A stretch of 39,453 bases of DNA, taken from Chloroflexota bacterium. Its GTDB lineage: Bacteria; Chloroflexota; Dehalococcoidia; Lucifugimonadales; Lucifugimonadaceae. The position numbers were made by a program, and so were the translations under genes. The notes below the pieces were generated by a model, which saw only the letters and a program-made list of their open reading frames with translations, was not told the origin of the DNA and did not search any database. Shown one piece after another: positions 31,427 through 39,453 of this stretch (its first letter is position 1; every line of letters begins with the position of its first letter). Location of the stretch: assembly GCA_022567135.1 (NCBI GenBank), contig JADFHP010000010.1, positions 1 through 39,453 of the forward strand, in the 5' to 3' direction.

Positions 31427-32581
31427 TTAAATCGATCGGTTCAAAATATCCGTCTCTTCGGACGGCGCCTCATCGTCGAGATCAGGGAACTCGAACCGGA
31501 ACGGCTCTCCATCGTTGAAACGGAACTCGAATAACCCGGAACCGCCGAAATCGCGGAAGCGTTCTTCAAGGCGCTGTCTCAGATCATCGAGGTTCTCGGG
31601 GTCGATCTCGCCGAGTTCCGGAATCACCAACGGTCCCCTGTCTCCGAAAAGATCCCCAAACCGGAAACCCCGGAACGGGAATCGCCCATCTGGACTCTCG
31701 AAATCAAACTCAAACTCGAATGCGCCCGAGCCATTCCCGTCTTCCGAATCGTGATCGGAGTGCCCGAAAAAGTCCTCGAGGTGGAAGCGCTCTCCCAGAT
31801 GCCCGAGCCCGCCAAACAGATCAGGGAGCGTCTTGAAGGCGTGGGTCTTGGCGCCAAAGAAGAAACTCTCGGCAAATGGCAGTCCAAAGTGCAGTGGCCC
31901 GGGAATCAACTTGTTCGCAGCGTCCGGCCGGCTGTGCCACCACGCCTCGAACGCGTCCGCATCGCCTTGCTCGATTATCCCGGCCTCTACCAGGCCGTCG
32001 ATGGTCAGCGGAAGCGGCTCTTCATCGTTTGTCCGCCGTTCTACCTGGATCTTGAAAAATTCGATCGCCTCGGGCAGGCCGAGGTCGAGCAGGCCATCTG
32101 GGAAATCGTCCAGCCACGCCTTTACTTCGGCCGCGTCTTCTTCGGTTATCTCGCCGCTCAATACAGCCGCCGACAAGGCAGGGCGGCCGATGCGGAACAC
32201 GCTGCGGAAAGTCGGGCCATCACCGTCGATCAACTCTCTAACGGTTGCGGCCGTGATTTCGCCAATCGACTCGGGCCGCGATGCCAGCCACGCCTCTATC
32301 TCAGCCGCTTCCTCTTCGGATAGCTTCTCGGCATGCACAAGCTTGGCCAGCAGATCGGCGATCTTTTCGTCCGTCAGCTCGCCGCCGGCCTGCTCAAAGG
32401 CGTCCTTCAAGTTGGATGGGTCTATGCCCAGGATCTCGGCGGTCCTATCGAAAAGCCTGTCCTTGTGCTCGCCGCCGTGCCCGGTGAGCGCTTGCGCTGC
32501 GACCACGCCACCGCTGATAGTGGCGATCACCACGATCAGCAGCGGCACGAGAAATATGCGGCGTCGAAGTCTGCGAATCAT
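31427..32581 (-). CDS. secreted acidic repeat protein, function unknown
   Basis: 384 residues from ATG 32581. Residues ~9-30 form a signal peptide or anchor ('FLVPLLIVVIATISGGVVAA') after a basic start. Three units of the pattern (I/L)-T/S-E-E-(E/D)-A-A-E-x-x-A-W-x-x-x-x-P have their Trp at 98, 156 and 214, an exact 58-residue period. The 'DRLFDRTAEILGID' block before them resembles repeats in other Chloroflexi exported proteins. The last ~120 residues are strongly acidic and rich in Phe and Gly ('FEFEFDFESPDGRFPF'). First gene of an operon with the response regulator (54 bp) and kinase. It could be a ligand, accessory sensor or cation-binding surface protein. I do not recognise a named family. 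Confidence 0.75.
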   Translation of the reverse strand: MIRRLRRRIFLVPLLIVVIATISGGVVAAQALTGHGGEHKDRLFDRTAEILGIDPSNLKDAFEQAGGELTDEKIADLLAKLVHAEKLSEEEAAEIEAWLASRPESIGEITAATVRELIDGDGPTFRSVFRIGRPALSAAVLSGEITEEDAAEVKAWLDDFPDGLLDLGLPEAIEFFKIQVERRTNDEEPLPLTIDGLVEAGIIEQGDADAFEAWWHSRPDAANKLIPGPLHFGLPFAESFFFGAKTHAFKTLPDLFGGLGHLGERFHLEDFFGHSDHDSEDGNGSGAFEFEFDFESPDGRFPFRGFRFGDLFGDRGPLVIPELGEIDPENLDDLRQRLEERFRDFGGSGLFEFRFNDGEPFRFEFPDLDDEAPSEETDILNRSI

Positions 32582-32632
32582 GCTTCAGAACCCCCGGGAT
32601 CCTCGAAATCCCTGATAACCACCAGGAACTCA

Positions 32633-32663
32633 AGACTTTTCAAGTCTACAAGGGTAGTTGTAG
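32633..32663. promoter_or_regulatory. two overlapping palindromes upstream of the two-component operon
   Basis: AGACTT-TTC-AAGTCT (32633-32647) overlaps CTACAA-GGGTAG-TTGTAG (32646-32663) by two bases. Both have perfect 6-bp arms. They lie 52-82 bp before the secreted-protein ATG. A minus-strand TTGACA (32688-32683) sits just upstream, though without a good -10 at the right distance. Good candidates for autoregulatory sites. Confidence 0.5.
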
Positions 32664-32823
32664 CCGCCCAATCTCAAGGAAATGTCAAAACATTCTTCAG
32701 GTTGAACGGCGACCGACTGCTGATTTGATGCCTGAAGCCGGTCAAGCAGCCGGAGTGCCTCGACCGGCTAACCTGCGAAAATCCAACAGTCCGGCTCTAA
32801 AAGCCGTCGCATAACGCCTTTTA

Positions 32824-34077
32824 TTAAAACTCTTCCGGACACCAGGGCATGCGCTCCCCGGCGAACATCGCGTCGGCTCGTTCAAGCGCCCCGCTCGCAG
32901 TCTCCTCCACACGCCCCGCCGCACGCAAAGTAGTGAATGAGACGCCGCCCAGGTATGTCGCTGCGAGATCGGCCACCGCCAACTCGATATCCGCGGCCTC
33001 AGTCGTCGCCACGCATGACGCGCCGTCGCCATCGGCCTCCAGCCTGTACGCTCCGTCGTTCCGCCCATGTTTCTGGGGACTAACGTCGTCGTGGACGCGG
33101 ATAACGATGCGGCCATCTGCCGAGTAAGCTCGGGCAGCAAGCGCCGCCGGAACGTCCATCAGCTTTACCCATACTCCGTCTATCGGCTCGCGACGCAACT
33201 GCCGTGAATCGTGCAGCAGCCAGGGCAGCGGGTCGTCAGCGGGAAGGTTCCAGTACTTGATCGTCTCCATCAGATCGACCGATAAGCAGTAGTTCCACAG
33301 AGCACGATGCGCCTCGGCAGTCTTCCAGACCAGCTCCTCGATCTCCAGCGAAGGGCCTTCCTTCGGGTTGATCCGATACGTCACGTAACCCTCGCAAACG
33401 TCGCCGTCCCGGTACACCGTATGCACCTTCGGACCCGCGCCGTGGCGCTCGTGTTCCGGGTCGGCCAGCAGGAATCCCCACCAGTGATCACCCCGGGCGA
33501 GCATTCCCGGCCATAGCGGCCTGGCCGCCTCGTATGCCTGCTGCATGTGCGGCAGAGCGTCATCCGGGCTCATGATCGTCAGCCGGCCGGGAAAATCGAC
33601 CGCCCCACCAAACGCCGCATGTTTTCGGGAAATCGACCAGTGTTCCATCGGCACGGCCATGCCGAATCCGAACCGGCCGTATATGGGCGTCTCGGAAGGC
33701 CAGAGCGCCGCCAGGACATCGCCCCGCTCACGACTCTCTCCCAGTTGCCGGTCCATCATCGCCCTCAGAATTCCCCGCCGGCGATGCGTCGGCTTCACGC
33801 CGACGTAGGCGATGCCTGCCGTCGGGACGGCCGCGCCCCCTGGCACGGTCATGGGCACCGACTGCGCGGCCGTTGTGCCAACGATCTGATTACCGTCCAG
33901 CGCGACAAACGCCCGATCGTCCTCGAAGATTCTCCGCTCCTGATCAATGCGGCCCTGTGGCGTGTCATTGCCGAATCCGAAATCGACAGCCCGGAAGAAC
34001 GACTCGAACTCGCCATCTTTCAAGGCGCGCAGCTCGATGCCCTCGGGCACTCTTGCCTGCCTAGAAATCGATGACAT
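32824..34077 (-). CDS. Eis-like GNAT N-acetyltransferase (copy 1)
   Basis: 417 residues. The N-terminal GNAT domain has the acetyl-CoA loop 'VGVKPTHRRRGILRAMM' (near 90-106) and the Eis signature 'SETPIYGRFGFGMA'. A degenerate second GNAT half and a C-terminal SCP2-like domain follow, ending in 'PEEF', a C-terminal Phe like the Eis family's catalytic carboxylate. Eis proteins are hexameric acetyltransferases that multiply acetylate aminoglycosides or other amines (family knowledge). The start overlaps the end of copy 2 by 17 bp. Third and last gene of a tandem set. Confidence 0.87.
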   Translation of the reverse strand: MSSISRQARVPEGIELRALKDGEFESFFRAVDFGFGNDTPQGRIDQERRIFEDDRAFVALDGNQIVGTTAAQSVPMTVPGGAAVPTAGIAYVGVKPTHRRRGILRAMMDRQLGESRERGDVLAALWPSETPIYGRFGFGMAVPMEHWSISRKHAAFGGAVDFPGRLTIMSPDDALPHMQQAYEAARPLWPGMLARGDHWWGFLLADPEHERHGAGPKVHTVYRDGDVCEGYVTYRINPKEGPSLEIEELVWKTAEAHRALWNYCLSVDLMETIKYWNLPADDPLPWLLHDSRQLRREPIDGVWVKLMDVPAALAARAYSADGRIVIRVHDDVSPQKHGRNDGAYRLEADGDGASCVATTEAADIELAVADLAATYLGGVSFTTLRAAGRVEETASGALERADAMFAGERMPWCPEEF

Positions 34078-35269
34078 TCCAGGGCGCCTTTCGAGTCGCG
34101 AACATAGCGTCTGCTGTTTTCAGTGCGCTGTCGGACCGGGCTTCTATGCGGCCCGCCCGTGCAAGCACGCTTGGCCGGACGCAGCCGAAGTAGATCGACG
34201 CCAGATCGGCGACGTTCATTTCCAGGTCGGCCGGCCCCGATGACTCCCTACAAGACGCGCCGTCCGCATCCCCTTCCAGGTCAAATGTGCCATTGGAGAC
34301 GCCCAGAAAATCGTCCCCTATCTTCAGAGACAACTTGCCGTCGCTCGAGTAGCTACGCGATGCGAGAACGGCCTGAACGTCGAGTATCCGGGACCAGATC
34401 CCGTCATGCCGCAACATATCCAGCTTTCTCATATCCACGAGCATCCAGCGCAGGGGATCATCGACCGGCCGCGTCCCGGCGGAAATTTCCTCGCCAAGAT
34501 CGATCCCGAAACAGAACCTCCAGAGCGCCGCCGCTGCCTCGTCTGAGGCCGCGATCGCCTCCGCGACCCGGATATCTTTTCGGCCGTCACCGGTTCGCCG
34601 GTAGAGCATGTAACCGCCCAGGCCCGCGTCGTCCTCGTAAAGCGCGCAGCTCAGAGCGCTATCGCCGCGGCGATCGTACTCAGGGTCCTTGAGGCGGTGC
34701 TCCCAGTCATGTTCTCCTCTGGATATCCAGCCCGGTCGGTCTGCGCCCGCCGCATCGAATATCGCCGGCAGTATGCCCGCCGCTTCATCGAGCGTAATAA
34801 TGCGGACGCTGCCTGAGGAGTCGAGTCCCGGCCGCAACTCAGCGTCGGACCTGGCTATCTTGTAGCGGTCGCGCTGCACGCTAATTCCGTAACCGAACCG
34901 GCCATATATCGGGGTTTCCGACGTTGCCAACGATGTAATCGCGTCGCCCCGTTCCCTGCGCTGCTCAAGAATCTGGCGCATCATCTGCGTGAGGATGCCC
35001 CTTCGCCTGTGTGTTGCCGCGACGGTAACGATGGTGATGCCCCCCGTCTGTAGCTTGCCGCCGGGAACGTTGGTCTGAAAATCGATAGCGCCAATCGTGC
35101 CCACAATATCGGGACCATCGAACGCGCCCAGATTGTCTATTCGTTTCAGGAAACCCTCGAAGTCGTCCAGGGCCTCTGGGCTCGGATGTTCCGTGAAGCC
35201 GCGTTCGACGGCGCGGGCGAAGGTTCGAAGTTCTTCCGTATCTGGCTTGCGTATCTCGTAATCAGGCAT
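34061..35269 (-). CDS. Eis-like GNAT N-acetyltransferase (copy 2)
   Basis: The start is ATG 35269 ('MPDYEIRKPDTEEL'), four bases after the stop of copy 3; the ORF-track extension to 35389 lies inside that gene. 402 residues with 'VAATHRRRGILTQMM', 'SETPIYGRFGYGIS' and terminal 'WNVIDF'. Domain order matches copy 1. Placement in the middle of the array with 4-bp and 17-bp junctions implies one transcript. Sequence divergence from its neighbours is high outside the motifs, so duplication is old. Confidence 0.86.
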   Translation of the reverse strand: MPDYEIRKPDTEELRTFARAVERGFTEHPSPEALDDFEGFLKRIDNLGAFDGPDIVGTIGAIDFQTNVPGGKLQTGGITIVTVAATHRRRGILTQMMRQILEQRRERGDAITSLATSETPIYGRFGYGISVQRDRYKIARSDAELRPGLDSSGSVRIITLDEAAGILPAIFDAAGADRPGWISRGEHDWEHRLKDPEYDRRGDSALSCALYEDDAGLGGYMLYRRTGDGRKDIRVAEAIAASDEAAAALWRFCFGIDLGEEISAGTRPVDDPLRWMLVDMRKLDMLRHDGIWSRILDVQAVLASRSYSSDGKLSLKIGDDFLGVSNGTFDLEGDADGASCRESSGPADLEMNVADLASIYFGCVRPSVLARAGRIEARSDSALKTADAMFATRKAPWNVIDF

Positions 35270-35273
35270 CTCG

Positions 35274-36497
35274 TTACCAGTACATGTGCGCCCACGGCGC
35301 AACTGTCGAGCGGAACATTCTGTCGAGCCTCGCCACTCCGTCTCCGGTGTGATCTTCGATACGTCCGGCGCGCTGCATCGACCGCGCACTCACCCCACCC
35401 AGATACAGCGAACCCAGCTCTCTCGCTGCCATAGTCACGTCCGGCCCCTCGGAAGTGGGCGAGCAGGCCGCCCCCTCAGGTCCGGCATCGAGCAGGAACC
35501 GGCCGTTGTTCCAGGGACAGAACTCATCGACTACCTCGATGACCATCGAGTCCTCTGTGTCGTACTTGCGGGCGCTCAGCGCCCCCGGCACGTCCACCAA
35601 TCTCAGGTACATCGAGTCGCCTACTTCCCGCTTCATCGCCCGCTTGTCGGCCAGCAGCCATACGAGCGGCTCATCGGGCGGCCGGGTCGCCTTTACCGTG
35701 CTTACCAGGTCGACATCAAGACAGAATCTCCAGAGGCCGGCGTATGCCCTGTCCGAGAGGGCGATCAGCTCCTTCACTGTAAGCACCTGCCGTGGCAAAG
35801 CGTCTACCCAGTTATCGTCGATCGAATAGGCCGCGAACCCTTCGATGCCTTCGTCACCGTCATAGGCGACGTAGAACATCTTCGGCGGCTTGTCCAGTCC
35901 CGTTTCATCGTCGTACAGACGTGCCGTCCAGAATGCATCCGAGCGCGTGACCATGCCCGGAAACAGATGCATCGCCCGCTCATGGATGGGTCTGAACAGG
36001 GCCTTAGCATCTTCGTATTCGACAAACTTGATCTGGCCGCCGGACTCAACCTCGGATTCGAACGCGCTGTTGTCGGCGTCGATCTCCCACTTCTCCCGGA
36101 AGTGCGACATCCCATAGCCGAACCGGCCGTATATCGGAGCCTGCGAGGTATACAGCGCCGCCAGCGGCTCGTCTCGCTCGTGGATATCGTCCATCTGCCA
36201 GCGCATCATCGCCGTCATGATCCCCCGCCTGCGATGAGTCGGAAGAACACCAATCCAACTGACGCCCCCGCATGGCAGGACGCTGCCACCGGGCACCGAC
36301 ATGCCAAGCGAATACGTCATGCTCTGGCCAACGAGCTGGCCATCGTCGAAAGCCGCCATCGACCGGTCGAACTCGAACGCGTTGTCACGCCAGTAGGCCG
36401 CCCGAGCCGGGTTAGGCAGTTCGCCCTCGACCATCTCATCGAGCGCGGCAACCGCATCGAAATCGTCGATAGTTAGTTTTCTGTATTCGAGATTCAT
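35274..36497 (-). CDS. Eis-like GNAT N-acetyltransferase (copy 3)
   Basis: 407 residues from ATG 36497. The acetyl-CoA loop 'IGVLPTHRRRGIMTAMM' and 'SQAPIYGRFGYGMS' are present, and the C-terminal SCP2-like domain ends 'PWAHMYW'. The terminal residue is Trp rather than the Phe of the other two copies, but the C-terminal carboxylate used in Eis chemistry is still available. First gene of the three-gene array, so any promoter lies in the 100 bp upstream. Substrates are unknown. Confidence 0.86.
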   Translation of the reverse strand: MNLEYRKLTIDDFDAVAALDEMVEGELPNPARAAYWRDNAFEFDRSMAAFDDGQLVGQSMTYSLGMSVPGGSVLPCGGVSWIGVLPTHRRRGIMTAMMRWQMDDIHERDEPLAALYTSQAPIYGRFGYGMSHFREKWEIDADNSAFESEVESGGQIKFVEYEDAKALFRPIHERAMHLFPGMVTRSDAFWTARLYDDETGLDKPPKMFYVAYDGDEGIEGFAAYSIDDNWVDALPRQVLTVKELIALSDRAYAGLWRFCLDVDLVSTVKATRPPDEPLVWLLADKRAMKREVGDSMYLRLVDVPGALSARKYDTEDSMVIEVVDEFCPWNNGRFLLDAGPEGAACSPTSEGPDVTMAARELGSLYLGGVSARSMQRAGRIEDHTGDGVARLDRMFRSTVAPWAHMYW

Positions 36498-36600
36498 GGC
36501 TCATCGTGAAATTGGCGCGAAATGCGAATGATAATTCACACGGCCTCAGAAGCGGTGCAGAACGAGGTGCGGGGGAACTACGAGGAGGCGGCGCCGACGA

Positions 36601-37341
36601 TTAGTCCACGTCCACTCTGGGTGGCGGGTTCAACACCGGGTGCAACGCCAGCAATCGCGCAACGGCCCCAGACGCGTTGTAGATCCCGTGACGCACCGTC
36701 GGCTCACACATGAACAGATCCCCCTCGGCGAGAGGAACGTTATCGTCATCGCCGTAAACGGCCGTCAAATTCCCCTCGTAACAGAACATCGACTCCTCGT
36801 GCGCCGGGTGGAAATGATTCGTCGCAACAGAGCCCGGCTCGAATGTCAGTTCCGAAACGTACGATGACTCCGCGCCAAGGAAATCGCCCACCATGTCGTA
36901 GCGCGAAACCCCGGGCATGAACTCGAACGACTCGTGCTGATCCCTGAAATAGACCCCCTGCTCCGGCGGGCCGTCGACCCACTCCGGCTCCGGCACGACC
37001 TCGCGCTCAGGAGACGGATTTGGATACATCACGATGAAGCGCGCCGGCGTGTCGCCCGCGTTGCCGATGCCGTGGCCCAACCCCCTGCGGGCGATCATGC
37101 AGTCTCCAGCCTTCGCCCTGAACCTGTGGCCATCCAGGCGCAGCTCCACCTCACCCTCGGCGACGAAGATCGACTCCTCCGTATTCGGGTGGACGTGGTA
37201 CACAGATGACACACCCGGCTCCAGCGTCAGATCGCCAACGGTCATCATCTTCGAGCCCAGTTCGCCGCCCATCATCTGGTACATGGAGCTACCTGGCATC
37301 GGCGACGCAGTCGGCTGGTCAGATCTTCTGTTGAGTGGCAT
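36601..37341 (-). CDS. bicupin (two-domain cupin)
   Basis: 246 residues from ATG 37341 with GAGGA upstream. Cupin 1 has 'YHVHPNTEESIFVAEGEVEL' (His 49, His 51, Glu 55) and 'GDCMIARRGLGHGI'. Cupin 2 has 'NHFHPAHEESMFCYEGN' (His 176, His 178, Glu 182) and 'GDLFMCEPTVRHGIYN'. Both metal sites look complete. Bicupins include oxalate decarboxylases, gentisate-type dioxygenases and (S)-ureidoglycine aminohydrolases. The length and N-terminus do not decide among them. No signal peptide is visible. Confidence 0.85.
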   Translation of the reverse strand: MPLNRRSDQPTASPMPGSSMYQMMGGELGSKMMTVGDLTLEPGVSSVYHVHPNTEESIFVAEGEVELRLDGHRFRAKAGDCMIARRGLGHGIGNAGDTPARFIVMYPNPSPEREVVPEPEWVDGPPEQGVYFRDQHESFEFMPGVSRYDMVGDFLGAESSYVSELTFEPGSVATNHFHPAHEESMFCYEGNLTAVYGDDDNVPLAEGDLFMCEPTVRHGIYNASGAVARLLALHPVLNPPPRVDVD

Positions 37342-37417
37342 GTGTTGTCCTCGGGAGCTTATTGCGAGCGGCCAACTTTACCACCGCCGGATTCTCTGGG
37401 CCCTCCCTTTTGTTGTC

Positions 37418-37445
37418 ATCCTCGGGCGCCCCGCGACCCGAGGAT
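37418..37445. repeat. 9-bp-arm hairpin, GTCATCCTCGGG-type palindrome
   Basis: ATCCTCGGG (37418-37426) and CCCGAGGAT (37437-37445) pair perfectly around a 10-base loop. It lies in the gap between the bicupin and the GNAT gene. It shares the GTCAT(T/C)C...GGA(A)TC layout with the element at 12053-12150, so the two may belong to one dispersed family. Confidence 0.6.
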
Positions 37446-37523
37446 CTCAGCCCCCTGGGGCGATTCGCGTCTGATTCGGCCAACAACGATACATTCCCCA
37501 TGTGGGTGCAGGTGGCACCCCGC

Positions 37524-38123
37524 CTATCCGCCTCTCACGTGCGCCAGACCCGCCCCCAGCGCGCGCTCCCACTCATCGGTTCCGTACAGCGCGGCCGGCG
37601 ACGCCGTCTCTGCCGGTGCATCCCCCGACGCGCTCAGCTCCATCTGCCACTCCCCGACGTCCACCCACTTGCCGCTCTTGAACCCCACCGATCGCTCGAC
37701 ACCCGCCGCGCGGCCGCCGAGGCTCTCAATCAACCCAACACTCGCCGGGTTCGGCAGAGCCACCCTGCCAAACGCCTGCCGGAAACCCAGCAACCGCAGG
37801 CACTCCATCAACGAAACCGATAAGGCCCTGCCTATGCCCCTGCCGCGATAGCCGTCCGCGATATACACCGCCATCTCAACCGACCACCGGTACGCAAGCC
37901 GCTCCCTCAGGCTCGACCCGTAAGCGTAGCCAACAACGGAGCCATCGATCTCACAAACCAGCCACGGATAACGTGTCGTGATGTCCGCTATGCGCGCCTG
38001 AATCTCCTCGACGCTGGGCGCCTCGGTCTCGAACGAGACGAATGTGTCCCTGACGATCGGAGCGTAGATCTCAGCTATCGCGGATGCATCGTTGGTGGTG
38101 GCAACCCGTATCAGCGCACTCAT
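37524..38123 (-). CDS. GNAT N-acetyltransferase, phosphinothricin-acetyltransferase-like
   Basis: 199 residues from ATG 38123 ('MSALIRVATTNDASAIAEIYAP'). 'FETEAPSVEEIQARI' and 'PWLVCEIDGSVVGYAYGS' follow the Pat/Bar pattern. 'VYIADGYRGRGIGRAL' is the acetyl-CoA loop, and 'RVALPNPASVGLIESLG' completes the fold. The C-terminal ~30 residues are an extra tail. ATG overlaps the MFS stop as ATGA, so the transporter and acetyltransferase are coupled. Members acetylate phosphinothricin, methionine sulfone or related amino acids; the true substrate is uncertain. Confidence 0.85.
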   Translation of the reverse strand: MSALIRVATTNDASAIAEIYAPIVRDTFVSFETEAPSVEEIQARIADITTRYPWLVCEIDGSVVGYAYGSSLRERLAYRWSVEMAVYIADGYRGRGIGRALSVSLMECLRLLGFRQAFGRVALPNPASVGLIESLGGRAAGVERSVGFKSGKWVDVGEWQMELSASGDAPAETASPAALYGTDEWERALGAGLAHVRGG

Positions 38124-39453
38124 TGTTCATCTGGTTCCCGGGTGAAAAAGGCCAACGCAGCGCCGACCAGGGCGAACCCCACTACCGCAAAGTAGGCAAT
38201 CTTCCAGCCACTCAGAAACGCAGCGCCCGCGCCGGGGATGACGTCAATCTCGTTCAAGGGTATGTCGAACCCGTCTGCCGCCATGATTCCCACCACTATC
38301 GCGGACGCGACCGCCTGCCCGGTCACGTTGCCAACATTCCGCGTCAGATTCGTCAGCGCGCTGACAACACCGAAACGCGATCTGGAGATCGAGCCCAGGA
38401 TAATGCTGTTATTCGGCACGCTCCAGAGCCCCATGCCAAGACCGTTCGCAAACGTGACGACCAACAATAACCACAACGCGGTTTCATCCGTGATGAAGGC
38501 GAATCCCAGCGCGGTCGCGACGATCACTCCGAACCCCATTACCGTGAATCTTCTTGACCCGAACGCGTCTGACAGCCTGCCGCTTGCCTGGGCCGCGATC
38601 GCCATGCCAACCGCGCTTACGAACAGCACACCGCCTGCAGCTCCTTCGCTCATGCCCCGGAAGCTGATCAGGAATATCGGCATCAAGAATCGCGTCGCCG
38701 TCGTACCCATGAAACCCATCCAGCGAGTCGCGATGGCCAGCGCGAACACAGCGTTCTCGAACATTCTCAGGTCCAGCATCGGCGCCGGATTCCTCAGCTC
38801 CCAGAAGATGAAGGCCGCCAGCAACGCCGCGGCCAGCAGGCCTCCTCCAATGATCAGCGGTGAAATCCATGCCACCGCAAACGGGTTGTTTATGGTGACG
38901 ACAAGCACGATCACCGCGACGGCCGACAGGAACGCGCCCAGCCAGTCGTAGGGTGGACGCTTCCCCTGAATCGCCTCGCTGATCCGAGAGTCGTCCAGCA
39001 CGATGAAGCTCCAGACCAACGCGATCGCCATCGGAATCGCCATCACGATGAACAACGCCTGCCAGCCCCAAACCTGCAGCAGCAGCCCGCCGATGATGGG
39101 CCCCGCAGCACCGCCAATCGCAACCGCGGTGGTCTGGCTGCCGATCGCCAGCCCGCGCTCACGCGTGGGAAAAACGGAGATGATGATGGCGGTCCCGACG
39201 GCCTGCCCCATCGCGCTGCCAACCGCCATGATCACTCGGGCCACTATCAGGATGCCGAGAGTGGGTGAGAAGGCCGCGAAGATGGCGCCGGCAATGAATA
39301 GCGCCTGGCCGATCAGATGGACCTTCTTCCGGCCGATGATGTCTGCGACCCGGCCCACCGGAAGCATGACGGCGCTGATCGTCAGTGACTGGGCGATGAT
39401 GACCCACGACACGGCGCGCAAAGTCTCTCCAAAGTCTTCCGCGATCGCGTTTA
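38120..39453 (-). CDS. MFS transporter, partial at window edge
   Basis: The frame continues past the ORF-track TTG (39421) to the window edge ('AIAEDFGETLRAVSWVIIAQ'), so the true start lies outside. The 443 visible residues contain the many hydrophobic helices of a DHA-type drug/proton antiporter. Motif A is 'PVGRVADIIGRKKVH', and 'AVGGAAGPIIGGLL'-like glycine-rich helix 5 (motif C type) appears as 'IGGAAGPIIGGLLLQVWGW'. The protein ends 'FFTREPDEQ'. Coupled by ATGA to the GNAT gene, it may export what the enzyme modifies or serve an unrelated efflux role. Confidence 0.88.
   Translation of the reverse strand, partial: NAIAEDFGETLRAVSWVIIAQSLTISAVMLPVGRVADIIGRKKVHLIGQALFIAGAIFAAFSPTLGILIVARVIMAVGSAMGQAVGTAIIISVFPTRERGLAIGSQTTAVAIGGAAGPIIGGLLLQVWGWQALFIVMAIPMAIALVWSFIVLDDSRISEAIQGKRPPYDWLGAFLSAVAVIVLVVTINNPFAVAWISPLIIGGGLLAAALLAAFIFWELRNPAPMLDLRMFENAVFALAIATRWMGFMGTTATRFLMPIFLISFRGMSEGAAGGVLFVSAVGMAIAAQASGRLSDAFGSRRFTVMGFGVIVATALGFAFITDETALWLLLVVTFANGLGMGLWSVPNNSIILGSISRSRFGVVSALTNLTRNVGNVTGQAVASAIVVGIMAADGFDIPLNEIDVIPGAGAAFLSGWKIAYFAVVGFALVGAALAFFTREPDEQ

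Noticed and set aside
35286-36476. 396-codon plus-strand ORF opposite Eis copy 3
   Set aside because: A mirror frame of a clear Eis-family gene, without any recognisable domain or start signal.

Overview
The window is a high-GC bacterial chromosome segment that is almost fully coding and has short intergenic gaps. No rRNA, intact tRNA or CRISPR array is visible. The gene content suggests a Chloroflexota bacterium, possibly Dehalococcoidia or SAR202-like. It includes a DUF4012 protein, DUF885 and DUF1028 proteins, many SDR/AKR/Gfo-Idh oxidoreductases, a split glycolate-oxidase-type complex with an HpaI-type aldolase, three Eis-like acetyltransferases, and frequent TTG starts. This placement is inferred from gene content, not from a phylogenetic marker.

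Region 1 (1-4.4 kb) is a decayed accessory zone. A metallopeptidase-type propeptide (FTP) piece is fused in frame to the tail of a DUF4012 protein, and that tail carries an in-frame TAA. A lipoprotein gene follows. Then come 1.1 kb without a recognisable gene, holding 11-bp tandem repeats and strong hairpins, and a small XRE regulator. The zone ends with the 3' half of a tRNA-Gly(TCC) joined directly to a LON-domain gene cut after about 72 codons. It looks like a recombination or integration scar.

Region 2 (4.5-10.7 kb) holds an M20 amidohydrolase, DUF1028, DUF885 and PPOX-like cluster on the plus strand, facing a cupin, a Nudix hydrolase and an atypical SDR on the minus strand.

Region 3 (10.8-21.5 kb) is metabolic. 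A class V (glyoxylate-type) aminotransferase on the plus strand converges on a long minus-strand operon, read 21.3 to 12.2 kb: HpaI-like aldolase, zinc alcohol dehydrogenase, GlcD-like flavoprotein, Gfo/Idh/MocA, two tandem aldo/keto reductases, GlcE-like, GlcF-like. One consistent but unproven reading is a sugar-acid catabolic route: dehydrogenation, aldol cleavage to pyruvate plus a small aldehyde, conversion of the aldehyde to a 2-hydroxyacid, oxidation by GlcDEF, and transamination of the 2-oxoacid. A 98-bp inverted-repeat element sits between the two convergent ends.

Region 4 (21.4-29 kb) contains a threonine-synthase-like gene behind a 17-codon translationally coupled upstream ORF, a class I aminotransferase, an NAD-dependent epimerase, an RDD membrane protein, an SDR, and a DadA-like flavoprotein coupled to an amidohydrolase.

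Region 5 (29-32.7 kb) is a sensor-kinase/response-regulator pair behind a secreted acidic protein with an exact 58-residue repeat period. Two overlapping palindromes lie upstream of the operon.

Region 6 (32.8 kb to the end) has three tandem Eis-like acetyltransferases, a bicupin, a Pat-type GNAT, and an MFS transporter running off the window edge.
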